Shown one piece after another: positions 37,120 to 48,568 of a stretch of DNA of 64,000 nucleotides (positions are counted from its first letter, which is position 1; each line of letters starts with the position of its first letter). Source of the stretch: Trichuris trichiura. Lineage: Eukaryota; Nematoda; Enoplea; Trichinellida; Trichuridae. The notes beneath the pieces were generated by a model. That model was not told where the DNA came from. It was given only the letters and a program-made list of their open reading frames with translations, and ran no database searches. The DNA is taken from the NCBI GenBank assembly GCA_037903355.1, contig JBAJFE010000038.1, positions 496,001-560,000 on the forward strand, in the 5' to 3' direction. The translations under genes were made by a program, and so were the position numbers.

Positions 37120-37289
37120 TACAGTAGAAACTCGATCATCAGAAATAATTGCTGCAAATGGTGGTTCCAATAACGAAAAATTCTGATAATTGAGGTTTTC
37201 TTTGTTTATTGATTTTTCTTAAATGCGTGCATTCTAAGTTGTACTACTCGAAGACCATCTCATACGCGCGAGAGCTCAGTTTCATTTAA

Positions 37290-37676
37290 ATCGTATGAAT
37301 ATCATTCCAACCCTGACTGGCATTAAAATCAGGATCAGCGTTTAGCATCGCGTTAAAATAAAGCACCTTTTCGTATATCACCGGTCCTGATATTGGGTTT
37401 CCGGCGATGAAAATCTGGATGAACCAGACAGATGGCTTCCTTGACCTCTTCAACTTTAGAAGATCGCATAACTTTCCGGTTGGTGCACCTCACCTCATCG
37501 ACCAATTTTTTCGAGTAATCCTGGATGACATCTAGCTTCTTAACGGCAGAGACCGTCGCGGCGCCGACACCGTACTTTTTACTTAATGAACGGCCTGATT
37601 CTCCTCTTTTCAGCATTTCTATTGACTTAGACTTCTTTTTTAAAGAAAGTAGTATCCGCTTTCTTTTTGAGAACAT
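37290..37676 (-). pseudogene. Tigger transposase fragment (CENP-B-type HTH)
   Basis: The minus-strand frame from 37676 gives a psq/CENP-B helix-turn-helix: KRKRILLSLKKKSKSIEML, KRGESGRSLSKKYGVG, ATVSAVKK. After a frame change it resumes with the second DNA-binding segment (LNADPDFNASQGW), matching the Tigger pattern of NASxGW before KFKKRH. The sequence breaks off before the DDE catalytic domain. The element is therefore inactive by itself. Confidence 0.8.
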
Positions 37677-38102
37677 GGCATATCGAGAAAGATAAGCCTA
37701 TTCAATGGTCAGAAAGTCTAAGGAAACTGGTGAGGAACGCTAGTGACTCTGCAGAACAAATCAACCTTTCAAAGAAAAACTGTATGCATTTTTTGAAAAG
37801 AGAATCCAGATGCTAGCAATTGCTTTGGGGCACTGCTCGCACGAGCGACTGCCCTCCAATACTTAAGTACAGACTACTACTAAAGTAAAGGCAGTTTACT
37901 CGGAAAGCAATTCGCAAGACTCTAGAAACAAAAGGCATCCTTTTCGGAAATCTAAACTAGTCCTTTTAAAATATAACAGGCTTACTACCTGAACAGCGTT
38001 CATCGTACTGTAAGTCAATTTTTCTTGCCAGATTCCGATAATCAAGTTTCTATTGTATAAGACGTCTACGTGGTGCACATTTGCTTATAAATAGGATATC
38101 TA

Positions 38103-38366
38103 TAAAAATATAACTTTTTGGTACGGGACCATAGGTTTTCATGTTTGAACTAATTGCTCCTACAGAGTTTGTCCCGTTGAAAAATACAAAAACCTTTTAA
38201 TGGAAGGCCGTAGCTTTCGGGCCGCGCGTGATCCATCCTCGGCGGTACTAAAACTTATGGCTTTCCATTAAAGTTTTTTGTATTTTCAACGGGAAAAACT
38301 CTGTACAAGCAAACAATTCAAACGTGAAAATCTATGGTCCCATACCAAAAAATTATATTTTTAAAA
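38103..38366. repeat. Palindromic PLE-terminal repeat inside the Tigger element
   Basis: Two arms of about 110 bp in inverted orientation. Each contains, from the outside in, ATATAACTTTTTGGTACGGG, a CAT-AGGTTTTCA block, a GAGTTTGTCCCGTTGAAAA block, TACAAAAA and CTTTTAATGGAAGGCC. The 50-bp centre holds GCTTTCGGGCC and a degraded CATCCTCGGCGGT. The sequence GTACCAAAAAGTTATATTTTT is the outer boundary also seen at 45.95 and 51.65 kb. Confidence 0.75.
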
Positions 38367-39501
38367 CGGGGGAATATGTAAAATTAATTTTATCATATAT
38401 AAGAGCGCAACTAAATATTACGATTATCGCAGTTTGTGAATGAATGACTTACCATTTGCTTTGCCTGGAAAGTACATCAACAATATAAATGCAGCGTGGT
38501 TACCACTAATGGATGTGCTTAATATTGCGGATCCGTTTGATTATGTTTACAGCAAAAGTAATCTGCATATTAGCTGCCCTGTAATATAATTCGTGAACTG
38601 CCTAACACGTCGCATTTAGGCAGCTACAGCAATCTGTACAATGTCTGCAGTAACCGAACGGGAAATCTTACTGAGCTAAAAGAGTCTGCAACAAGTACAG
38701 ACAGTGAAAGCTAAACCGGATATAACCGCTGCAACACTGAACGGAAGCATGCAAGTAAACACAATCTCGCTTAACACTAAAAATTACCATATGGAGAGAG
38801 CGAGATGCATGTTACGTTACTCAGTACTGGACCCAAAGTACACGACAATTTTAATAGGCTACAGGATTACATTCGTGCACCAGTCGTTTCAAAGCGGATA
38901 CAACGAACCTTGATTCCAATAAGATGACTGAGATGTTGGGTGATACAGAAGTAAGTATTCTCCACGTCATTTCTATTTTAAATAACCAACCTAAACTAGT
39001 CGGCCTCCGAAATGCTAAAACCTAAGCCTCAGATGAATAGCAAGTTTCTATATTTTAAACATTTGTATAGGGTGCATGTTTCACAATTGAACCTCAGCAC
39101 ACAATTACCGTACATCGCTATTTAACCGGAAGTCAGATACGAATTATTCATAACTCAGTTTGCGCTGAATCAGTAAAACGGTTCTTGTTCTTGCGTCCTA
39201 CAATTTCTGTAGGCTACAAGATTACTGCAGTCTTCGATTGCGTCCACGGATACTGCAGAAAATAATCGTGGATCGTAAAGACCATCTGGTCAGCATTGAT
39301 TTTGAATCAGAAATAAGAGCAAATGATTCGTTAAAACAAGGTACAGATCTATAAAGCAAATAAGTAAAAAAGAAATTCCACAATATGCATCAATTAAACA
39401 TAAAAGTCCTTGATTATCAAAATTTTTCGTTATCAGAACTGTCGCTCACGCCAACTGTTTCAGTTATCCGAGCTTCTACTGTTTCGAGTAATCATTATTT
39501 G

Positions 39502-39581
39502 CATAATGGAAAAGTTTTATTATGGAATTTTTCCCGTTTAATTGAACGGGAAAAACTCCGCAATAAAACTTTTCCATTATG
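39502..39581. repeat. Compact palindrome, 80 bp
   Basis: CATAATGGAAAAGTTTTATT and AATAAAACTTTTCCATTATG face each other around CCCGTTTAATTGAACGGG. It continues outward on the right with GAAAACATACGCTCCCGTAC, the same outer block as in the 38.1-kb palindrome. It directly abuts the right end of the Tigger element. Confidence 0.75.
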
Positions 39582-40714
39582 AAAACATACGCTCCCGTAC
39601 CAAGAAACCACATTTTCATCATTATTTGCATGCTTTTTTTCAGTGCTAGTTTTCCGTTGAGACTAAATAGTATAATTTATTTACCATAAATTGTGGCTTA
39701 ATTACTACTAAAAATCTTGCAGTATTTAGAAACTATCAAACAAACTATTGCATCATGTTTGCATATTCTGCATTCGTAATGTAGTGTTGACAAAAAAATG
39801 ACCGTAACTTGAGTCGTGTCAAGCTACATAAGCTTTTAGTAAGATTTACAGATGTCTTTCACTTCGCATCACGTAATATTATCAAGCAAGACAAAAAGCG
39901 TTTCACCCTGGTATAGTTTGTTGGCAAACCCTTACTTAGACACATTTTTGACTCGGAATTTTATTGTGCTATTCATAACCAATGTCTCAACGCATTGTTT
40001 TTTACTATTACATATGGACATGACGAACTTGGCCATAGTAATCCTCACTGACAAACAAAATTTCCAATGAGCCAAAGTGATCAAAAATGATAAAATGAGC
40101 GACGCTTCTCACTGAACTGTTACTGAGTGTATATTGTTGAATATTGGTCATTACATTAGCTCACCAACGAATTGTTGCATAAACTGGTCTGAAATGAACA
40201 AGAAATACAAGATTTTTGTCGTAATATGTTTCGAGGACATCCTCTATTCAAATCTTAGTCCCTGTCTTAGGAATATGTAACGATACAGTGAACCATGCTT
40301 AACATGTTTCCAAACAAAGAAAGTCTAGATGTTGCAACCTGATGAGCAAAATTTGAAGTCATTATGTTTGCTGTATTTCTCTGAACATACTACATTACCA
40401 GAAATATTTTTATCACAATAACCAATGCTCCCGTTGAATAACTAATAGAAACGGCTAGCTGGCTGGCTGGCTAAGCACAAAAACTCTACAGTCCTGTGCT
40501 TGAAAAGCGAATTATACAGATCGCCAAAGGCGAAGAGAAGTTTTAATTCCAGCGCACATAATTTATCTGTTAGTTAACATGTATGCAACAGAATGTCAAT
40601 CTCTCGAATAATAAACCGGCACGTTTCAAGCTTCAAATCAAATATAGAAGATTCACTCAGGAAAAGCTCAGCAAAATTCTGACAAGGGCGGTCAAGCAGT
40701 GTCCGGTGAGCGCT
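39582..40714. other. Intergenic, no gene seen
   Basis: AT-rich sequence between the palindrome and the stop codon of the aerolysin-like gene. Probably includes that gene's 3' UTR. Confidence 0.4.
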
Positions 40715-41933
40715 TCAGCGAAGCAGTGGTCTTTCACTTAGAGTAACTGTCTGGTTTGAAGCAAACTGAAAAGTGCATCTGCCAGATGATCTTATCATTA
40801 CCCATGATTTTTGAATTGAAATTATTTGTCCACGATCAACTACTGCTGAGTTTTGATTCTTCATTTCGTTGAAAATTTCTACCACATTGGCCGTGAACGG
40901 CATAATAATTTCGTTGTTTCGACTTCGCCGTAATACGACACATACATTGCCGCTAAGCCTGCTCATTACCTGAAAAAATGGTGAAAATGACTGTACTGAT
41001 AACATGATGTTTGCGTCGTTCCTAGTCAATTACAAGGCCTATGTAGGCTATTTAAAAGCCTGTTTCGGCCATTGCTGAAATAAAAAATTGCTCCTACTAT
41101 AAGTATTAAATATTGTAAACAGATTACCGTTTATTTATGTTAAGCTTAAAAGGGGACACGTCACACTGCGTACATCAGACGATAAGGCATTATTTTTAAT
41201 TTTGTCTGTCTGGTAATATCCCTAAGAACGAGAGCATATTTTTCTGGGTGTACAGCAAAGGCTTTATTCTGAGAGATTTATTCAATGGCTTGCTATGAGA
41301 TCTTCAGAGTACTGAAAACGAAATATTGCAGTACTCACCGTGAAATTTCCTTTGTACACACGTTCCTCTATTTTCAGCTCTGCAACAGTTTCATACTTGG
41401 CTGGTACAACAATAGCGGAATCGACGCCCCAAATTAAAGACTCGACCTGTGCCTGCTCCTGTCCTTTGTTAACGTGAATTTGATACTTGAAGCCTGCCTT
41501 GAATTCCAGAATTTCGCACGGCGTGTTCAACGTTAGTTCTGCCTCAGCACCCATGTCAAACCCCTGCTCTCGAAATACCAAGCAGACGGACTCAGTGGCG
41601 CGTTCAGCTTTGAAAGAATATGCCTTTGAAATTGGACCACATTGGGCCAGTTGGCAAAATATTTCTGAACCTTTACCTTACCTGCTCACGGTCGGTATCA
41701 TTCTTGAAGAATGTTCTAAATAGAGTGTAGGGCTTCGTAGAAACATTGCCCCATTGGATGAATTCAGGGTCAAGATGCTCGATGGTGAGCCGGTTGGTAT
41801 TAACTTCAAAAAGAAGATCGCTTCTTTCTATTCCTCTGTAGTCGTTCCGTCCCTTGGAAAGATGCCTAATCTGGTCAAACATGTGCCATGCGTAGTCCTC
41901 AATCACTTGCTGGATGTCCAAAATCTTGGGAGG
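40715..41933 (-). CDS. Aerolysin/ETX-MTX2-fold-like protein, 3' exons
   Basis: Three exons are clear: 41682-41933, 41339-41623 and 40715-40969 (stop), all joined in phase 0 by GT-AG introns of 58 and 369 nt. The second and third exons encode long, alternating-polarity beta strands. They include a GAEAELTLNTP and FKAGFKYQI segment, a WGVDSAIVVPAKY stretch and a GNFTV-type hairpin. This is the pattern of the membrane-spanning beta domain of aerolysin-like beta-pore-forming proteins and related animal proteins such as follicular-epithelium yolk protein. An upstream exon at about 42074-42259 is possible. The natural role in animals is varied (storage, immunity, digestion), so nothing says it is toxic. 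Family call is from pattern memory only. Confidence 0.6.
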
Positions 41934-42073
41934 CTGTGAGAGAAACGACTGCGTATCTTTGTTACCTTTTATCATTTCTTTCTGTCAGCTTGCCCGCTTC
42001 ACGTTGAACTGAGCTGATTGCATCGCATTAGTGCTATTGGGCTTTGCGCAAGCACAAGCTGCTGCAAAAGAAA

Positions 42074-42259
42074 TCAATACAACTCTCTGAGTGGTTCTTT
42101 CCTGAAAATCACTTTCCATCGTGGTTTCTGATGGAATAATTTTTCACGCATCTTTATGGTAGCAACAGCTATTGGCAACTGCCCCTGAAATATTTCTTTT
42201 AAGGATTCGCTTATATAATTTATTTTACGGAACAGACCGCACCTTAAAGGAGCAGGCAC
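42074..42259 (-). CDS. Possible 5' exon of the aerolysin-like gene
   Basis: A 61-codon minus-strand frame starting MPAPLRCGLFRKINYI with basic C-terminal composition lies about 140 bp upstream of the first clear exon, next to a TTTTGCAG acceptor at about 42066. No secretion signal is obvious. The connection to the downstream exons is not established, and it could be a chance frame. Confidence 0.25.
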   Translation of the reverse strand: MPAPLRCGLFRKINYISESLKEIFQGQLPIAVATIKMREKLFHQKPRWKVIFRKEPLRELY

Positions 42260-43944
42260 AATTTTATAAAAATCGATTCCTGCGCGAGTGTAAGCTTGGT
42301 ACGTAAAGCTATAATCAACGTCATTCGACTTCGCATTTTATCGAGACAGTTTATGTTCTCATCTGATTTATTTTACAGTAAGTTAAATTGCTGAAATAAA
42401 GAACAAAATTAGTCAACATTTCAACAGATGGAAACTTATTTTCCTTAAACATTGTTCGTTTGGAAGAAATCAAAAGAACCAAAGTTTCATAATTACAAGG
42501 CTTTCCTAAACCAACCTATTACTTTTGAGCGCTGTGAAGACATCGACTTCACGGCTAGCAATCTGAATGCACTACCTGCGCTCTATGGTTGGGTATACGT
42601 CTATTTCTAAAGGTTTACTGGCTTTCCTCTGATTCATTTTATCAGTACTGAGAATTAAACATGTCAAGCTTATCACATTTAGCGTCAACTCACTTAAATT
42701 CAACTACAAGAATAATCGGGCATGCACACGTGTATACCTCAAATTATGACGCTTCGCTAATATTTTAAAGTGGGATCTGTTTGATTGCTTAAACTTTCTG
42801 CTGAAGTTTTTTTTACATTCGCAACTGCGTGCACATATGAGTTAATTTAATGCTCGGAGCTTTCGGGACGAATGTCGTCATTTGCAAAGATCAAACTAAC
42901 GTAATGCAGTGTGCGGTACACTGATTTACGATTACCCCCGTTTGAATAATCCTGATTCACGCAAACGCCGCTGCTTACTGTGACGTTTTTTTATTTATGC
43001 TGTCTTTCATATTTGTATCACGAAGTAAAAACTGGGATGTTTAGAACAAATTTGCAAAATTTCATAGGTATAGTGGACGAAGCAGGAATAGGGTTTGAAA
43101 GGGCTTACATAAATTTTGAAAAACTTCTACAACAGACAAAACGCAACCATACAACCTACTGAAAAAATGTTCGGTGAGAAGAAGAAAAGTGAATCGATGC
43201 GACCAAGATCATTGTTCCAATATTTCAGTAAACTGCCTCATTTATCCCAACCTTCAGCAGACCACCTTTAACATTTGGTCACCATCAATATTGTGGCGTT
43301 ACTCTTGCTCGGCAAACATTTCATGACTCAACGAAAGCTCAGACTATTATTAACTTTGTTCAGCAATAAGATTTTCAGGACTTTCGCCTGTGGGGATTAC
43401 ATGGCCATTTGCTGATGTATCATTTTATGTGCCCTTTACTTGTACTTTCTGGTGGAAGCTCCTTGTAATAAGGCCCGTAGGTGCAGTTGCCAAACGCTAA
43501 ACGACTTGTCTAATCTGTGCCAAAAAGTATAAGAGCAGCTTGGCTTACGTTCATCGTTGAAGATTGCTTAAGACACCTGCAAATCCAAAATTATAGTAGA
43601 AGGCAGCGAGTTTACAATGAAGAGCTCGAAACCATGCTGGTAGGATACAACCTGTCAAACTGCCTACGTTTGGCCTTATAGTTGGCTGGCTGTAACCATT
43701 TTGCCTTCGCCTTCAGAAATCAGTTCCGTACTGTCAATTGAATGTCTGACGCTGCTGGTTCCCTCACCAGTACCCTTCACATTGAAAAAACCTGTTCGCT
43801 TTCAGCGCCGCCTCTATACCATTTCGCCAAACCATTGCTATCCTGTCCTTTCCTGTCTATCATGACAGAGATACTAGACAATTGATATAGATACTGTTAG
43901 TGTATTACCTCGTATTCCTGGTTTTATGTAAATTTATCCCTTTT
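42260..43944. other. Intergenic, no gene seen
   Basis: AT-rich. No exon chain or repeat ends recognised. Ends at the inverted flank of the Penelope-like element. Confidence 0.5.
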
Positions 43945-45600
43945 TTTGTATTTCCAATATGATGGCCTGTGTATGCCGTTCTATGGTTTTATATTTATGT
44001 AACTCCATTTCTTCACATGTTCTAAGCGCTCGTGTATGCAATCAATTTAGCAATTGGAGCGCGCGACAAAGTTTGTCCATAGTGCACTTATTTCTGCTTT
44101 TTGATCCTGACTGTATGTCACGATGTGTCTAATGCGAAACGCTTCTTTAATTCTTCGTAAGCGTACGTTATTTTCATAGCATAAGACCTTTGGTTGAAGA
44201 GGCTGGTCACAAAGTGCCGCATGTTCCAACGCAGCGGAGACTTGAATAGCTTTTTTCATGGTAACACTTGGATCCAGCATCAGTCTTCCGCTTTGTGCAA
44301 TTACTACTGTTTTTAAGAACGGTTTTTGCGTTCTTGTAACTTGCGAGCTTTTTTATGCGTTCAATGAACCTATGTTTCAAAGTACTGCCTGTTTCCCGAT
44401 GTAGATTCCTGAGCAAGCACATTCGACCGCGCAGAATAACCCTTTTTTTTGTTTGCTAGGATTTTCGTTCTGTCCTTACGAAGAATTGACCCGAGATTGG
44501 GAAAACTGTAGTTTACGTGCATCGTATGGATCTGCGCGCATAAGGCTGCTAGCACGCAAAGGCTTGGCTTTATCTTTATTGAGGAACAGCAACGAACTGA
44601 ATATAAACAAGAATGTCTTCGAACATACAACCTTCCTTCGTCCTACCGCCGATCACCACTCTCTCGTGGTCTATCCTTCTCCTTTTATAATCCCATCCGC
44701 GGGGTCCGGCCAGGTCGCAAAGCCATTGGCTAAATGCATCTGTTTTCGACATGTGCATTGTGTCATGTGACATGGGGAACGTCGTCCAGCGCTGTTTACG
44801 TCAACAGCGCAAGCATCGTTGCCCTCCAAAGTCAAACCACCGTTTGCGGAGCCGGACCCATGGTTATCCGCCACAGAAACTCTTGAAAAAGACTCGGAAG
44901 CTTAACTGTCTGCCTAGTCAGACAATCTTTTCGCTCAATTTTGCAACACAGGGGATCATTAAACATGAGCTATGCAAAATATTTGGTTCAAGCGATTCTC
45001 GGTTGCGAAGTTCGGTTTGGAACACGCGGTCAATAAAAGATTTCGTATAATCGTTTTTGTAGAGGATCTTGCTAATGTAGTTAAGCTCTGACTGGAGATA
45101 TTCGGGATTCCACAAATTTATTGCTCTATCGATCATTCTAGAAAGAATTCCACGCATTACCAAATGCAGGTGATGCGATGAGAAATTGAGGTACTGGTCT
45201 GCATGTATGTGGGCTTCATGTAAACTCTAGTTTGTGCGAATAATCAAGGCATCCAGAAAGGGAAGAGTTTTACTTTTTTCTTTTTCCATTGGGGAAACAA
45301 TTTGGTTTGGGCGGATGCTGTTTAGGAAGTGTAGGAATTGTTCTTCTTTTCGATTTCTTATAATTACGAAGATGTCATTTACCTTGACGGGTCTCGTTTG
45401 ACCCGAAAGCTCCGGAATGTTAAAAATATTATCAACGGGACAAACTTTCCGTAAAAGAAACTCGAGATGTCATCTGCATACCTTTTGAAAAGGCGTGGGA
45501 CGTAGAAAGACGTAGAAACAGAATAACATATATATATATATATATATATAAAACCATAGAATGGCATACGCAGACCATAATATTGGAAATACAAAGATGG
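43945..45600 (-). mobile_element. Penelope-like retroelement remnant
   Basis: On the minus strand the degraded coding region runs from the RT palm (RLFKRYADDI, about 45500-45460; then FVIIRNRKEEQFLHFL, SIRPNQIVSPMEKEK and TLPFLDALIIRTN at 45375-45230). It continues through the RT thumb (NPEYLQSELNYISKILYKN, about 45110) to a GIY-YIG-type endonuclease (CSGIYI about 44410, ETGSTLKHRF about 44390, SAALEHAALCD about 44240, RLRRIKEAFRIRH about 44150). RT plus C-terminal GIY-YIG is the defining PLE architecture. At least four frame changes and several stops make it dead. The remnant is bounded by inverted copies of a 50-bp sequence (43949-43998 and 45550-45600). Confidence 0.85.
45379..45465. mobile_element. 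87-bp repeat insertion splitting the RT catalytic motif
   Basis: AGATGTCAT at 45370-45378 is repeated at 45466-45474. Removing the insert and one copy restores the RYADDIFV motif of the reverse transcriptase across the join. The insert contains GACGGGTC, a short loop, GACCCGAAAGCTCCGG and CAACGGGACAAACTTTCCGT, the central part of the dispersed PLE-terminal repeat. It lacks the CTGAAGA half of the core and the outer GTACCAAGAAG block. Confidence 0.8.
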
Positions 45601-45814
45601 AATAAATTTGCATAGAACACGGGAAAAACACGAAACGATTTAGCATGTATGAAACAACGTTTACATGGTAAGATGGTTCAAGATATACGCAACCAGAAAC
45701 GCAGTCGGCTGGCAGACAGAGAAAACTTCAAAAAAAGCATGACTTTAAAACACTGTTTTAAAGCGCTAAAACTGATTGACTGGCGATTTCGCTCCTTCTA
45801 ATTACATTAATTTT

Positions 45815-45970
45815 AATACCACTGAGGACAGGTCACGCGCTGCTCCAAAGCTACGAAATCTCATCAAAAGTTTTGTATTTTAACGGGACGAACTGCGTAA
45901 GAAGAAACAACTGAAACATGAAAACATTTGCTCCTGTACCAAAAAGCTTTATTTTCAAAGCATCTTTATG
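45815..45970 (+). repeat. PLE-terminal repeat copy
   Basis: ACCACTGAGGACAGGTCACG (a degraded core), then CAAAAGTTTTGTATTTTAACG, GGGACGAACT, a GAAACATGAAAACATTTGCTC block, and CCTGTACCAAAAAGCTTTATTTT. Same order of blocks as the 38.1-kb and 51.5-kb copies. It lies just upstream of the PLE remnant and could be its terminal repeat. Confidence 0.7.
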
Positions 45971-46219
45971 ATTCATTGTAAAGTCTTTTGCACGATCACT
46001 TAAGTGAACGTGCATGAATTAGTTTTTCTTTAGCAAAGTTAGAAATAGCTTCGCAGGTTAACTGCAAGGGTCTTTTCTTGGTTAACTCTTAAAAGTAATA
46101 ATGTTTGAAGCTTCAATCTTTTCAACTTGAGCAACATTTGTTTTCGATGAGCAGGTTTGGCAATCAGATACTAAGACGGGTTTGGTCTTGGCACTTGTCC
46201 ACGAAATAGCCAAAGCGAA

Positions 46220-46582
46220 ATGGAGTTAAAACTCCGTACTTACCCGTCCAGGCGCATGTCCATACAATACAATTGCATGCTGCTGCTAAACAAACGTCTA
46301 CATGCTCCTATACACTGGAGTCTCGAAGGAGAACGAGAGAAAGCTAACGGGGCAAGGAACGACCAAGTAGAAAACCTAAGTTCTAGTTTAACATCTATTC
46401 CGTTAAAACAGATTAAAATTGCTTTGGGAAACTCGGAAGACGCGATGTGCATTGAGATCCTTCATTGTAGAAAGCAACCTTTGTCAAATGATGCCTTCAT
46501 CTCTGTTTCATCGAAGAAAAAGGGGACTATTTTAAAAATTTTCGGTTTTAAGTCTTCAAGTATGCGCGCTGCGCCGTATTGA
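46220..46582 (+). other. Unassigned open reading frame
   Basis: A 120-codon frame with start (MELKLRTYPSRRMSIQ) and no recognisable domain. The opposite strand is also partly open (RILEDLKPKIFKIVPFFFDE). It lies only 190 bp upstream of the proteasome gene start. Either strand could hold a small exon; neither is convincing. Confidence 0.2.
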
Positions 46583-46769
46583 AAAAAGATATTTTCCGAA
46601 CACTTCCTCTCTCGCTCTCTCTGGTTGCTATCACATTAAAAAGCCTGCGAATTCTATAAATACTGTAGTTCTGGTTAAGTTGATAAGCTTTTCGAACGTT
46701 CTTGTGAAAGTGTTGCTGCTGAAAGTTCCTACGCTCATCTCGTTTAACTAGTGCAAAAAGATAATCAAT

Positions 46770-47845
46770 ATGCCTGTCAGCGGAGTCACTTTTGGAGGAG
46801 TAGCAGCAATAAATCCGTATGACCAGATGATGGAAGGAGTAAGTAAATGATTGTATATTCCATGTGCTGCTTAAAATTTAGCCGTAACTTATTCAAGCAG
46901 TTTTTAAGTTAAATCGGCTTTTTCAATTTCGCAGAGTTATTTCAGACTACGCTGATTGCGTGCCAGTATGACGGAGGAGTTATCGTCGGTACTGACACCC
47001 GTACGTCGAGCGGGTAAATTACTTTAGCTTCCTTTGACACTTTTCACGCTTCTGCATAATAGGGCCCTTGTTGTATGCCGAACAAGCGACAAAATTACCC
47101 AAGTGAGCCGGTACATTGGTGTCCTTCGGTCAGGCTCTTCTGCAGATACGCAGGCAATAACCGACATTGTCAAATATCATATTAACTTCTACGAGTTTGT
47201 GCCAAGTTGGAAAAATTGCTTTACTCTAACCTGTGGTTACGTAGAATGGAACGCGGAGAGCGGATAACTGTTCATGCAGCAGCGCAAATCTTTCGGGACA
47301 TCAGTTACCGTTACAGGGACGACCTTACCGCTGGCTTAATTGTTTGCGGATGGGACCGTCAAAAGGGAGCGCAGGTTTGTTAAAAAGTGTTGATGTTTTC
47401 GTAGTCTGTCACCTTCCTCGATTCCAATCAAAATTCAGAATGAACGAGTTTTTTAAGTTCGCGAAATACCGAAACGCTTTTATTTTTCAAACGGTGTGCC
47501 TTCCAAGTCTTATCCATCTGTTATAGATCTATTCCATTCCTATTGGCGGTATGATACTACAGCAGTCTTGGACTGTTGGTGGTTCTGGTAGTATGTACGT
47601 ATATGGCTATTTGGATAGCAATTACAAATCAGGCATGTCTCAAGAGGAATGCATTTCGTTCGTTAAAAAAGGTACGGCAGTTCAATACGCTTTCTCATTT
47701 AACGAAATTGTTTTAAGCGGTTGCACATGCTATTAATCGCGATGCAAGCAGTGGTGGTTGCGTACGTATAGCCGTAATCAACAGTTCAGGAATACGAAGA
47801 CAGTTGTTTCTTGGCGACCAAGTGCCTTCTATGCTGAAGCACTAA
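46770..47845 (+). CDS. PSMB6: Proteasome subunit beta type-6 (beta-1, caspase-like site)
   Basis: Catalytic beta-1 subunit of the 20S core, cleaving after acidic residues. Exons 46770-46838, 46946-47013, 47063-47194, 47245-47374, 47527-47671 and 47718-47845 give exactly 224 codons including the stop. The short propeptide ends MMEG. The next exon opens with the N-terminal nucleophile: TTLIACQYDGGVIVGTD, so G(-1)-T1 straddles intron 1 and D17 is present. TSDKIT supplies K33. LRSGSSADTQA, SYRYRDDLTAGLIVCGWD, GGMILQQSWTVGGSGS and LDSNYKSGMSQEECI follow the family closely. RDASSGGCVRIAVI and LFLGDQVP complete the C-terminus. The five introns are 46-152 nt. The propeptide, at about 23 residues, is shorter than the vertebrate one. 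Complete and apparently functional. Confidence 0.96.
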
Positions 47846-48568
47846 GCACATGTTTCTCACATATTAGTGGTGCATGAAACCTGCGTAACAGTAACAGACC
47901 ACTGTAAAGTTGTCTATGCCTAATTTTGTTGAAACTAAAAGCAATTATGCGCAGCGACTTACCTGTAAGCTTATTTGATCGTTGGATCAACTTGATTTTG
48001 ATCCGCCTGAGTTGGTTCAAGCGAATTCTTTTATATCCCATTAATTGTTGTTACACAATCTATTATTAATGCATATATAGCTGAGTAGTTGTTCGATCAG
48101 TCTTTGGAAATGAGTATGTCAAACCGTAACTATTAGTAATTCATTGGACAACTGTGTTAAGCTTTATCCTTTATAGGTATTCGTCTTTCTCCAGCTAACA
48201 CGAAACTTAATTTTACCCACATAAGTGCCAACTTGCAATGTCTGATATAGCTAAAATGTTTGTTTGCATTAAGAAACTGTTCACTCGCGAAAGAATGCTA
48301 AGTTTTTGAACTCATAATGCGCTGATAGGTTAGCACATTTTTGTAATCCCCTGTTTGTATGCAGGTGAGATTTTTCGTCTCGCGTTTTCTTCCATTTCTG
48401 CTCATAATTTGCGAACGGCTATTTTTGTGCAGTGTTCTAAGTGCCCCCTAATTTATAGTTGCAATAACGTTGGTTATGTTTAATAGTGGCAGCACCCCGC
48501 TCAGGACGAATACGATTCCGGAACCTGTAGCGAATAACATTTCATTTTATGGCGGTCCAACGGGCGCC
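47846..48568. other. 3' flank of the proteasome gene, no gene seen
   Basis: AT-rich sequence likely including the PSMB6 3' UTR. No exon or repeat boundary recognised. Confidence 0.4.

Larger units (their letters stand above)
37122..39481 (-). mobile_element. Decayed Tigger/pogo transposon, about 2.4 kb
   Basis: The left end CAGTAGAAACTCGATCATC (37122, preceded by TA) and right end ATCCGAGCTTCTACTG (ending 39481) are inverted. The similarity continues inward: GAAAAATTCTGATAAT on the left faces TTATCAAAATTTTTCGTTATCAG on the right. The CAGTRGAARCTCG termini are typical of Tigger-like elements. A transposase N-terminus lies on the minus strand near the left end. Most of the catalytic domain is absent, and a palindromic repeat has inserted at 38.1-38.4 kb. 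The right-hand TA is not preserved. Confidence 0.75.

Noticed and set aside
44671..44874. ORF with repeated Cys/His (CHMTQCTCRKQMHL)
   Set aside because: Lies within the decayed PLE in a frame different from the RT and endonuclease segments; no zinc-finger spacing.
45525..45551. (TA)n run as a possible promoter or structural element
   Set aside because: An ordinary short dinucleotide repeat at the edge of the PLE remnant.
46240..46452. Minus-strand ORF opposite the 46220-46582 frame
   Set aside because: No domain, no convincing splice partners; kept only as an unassigned frame note.
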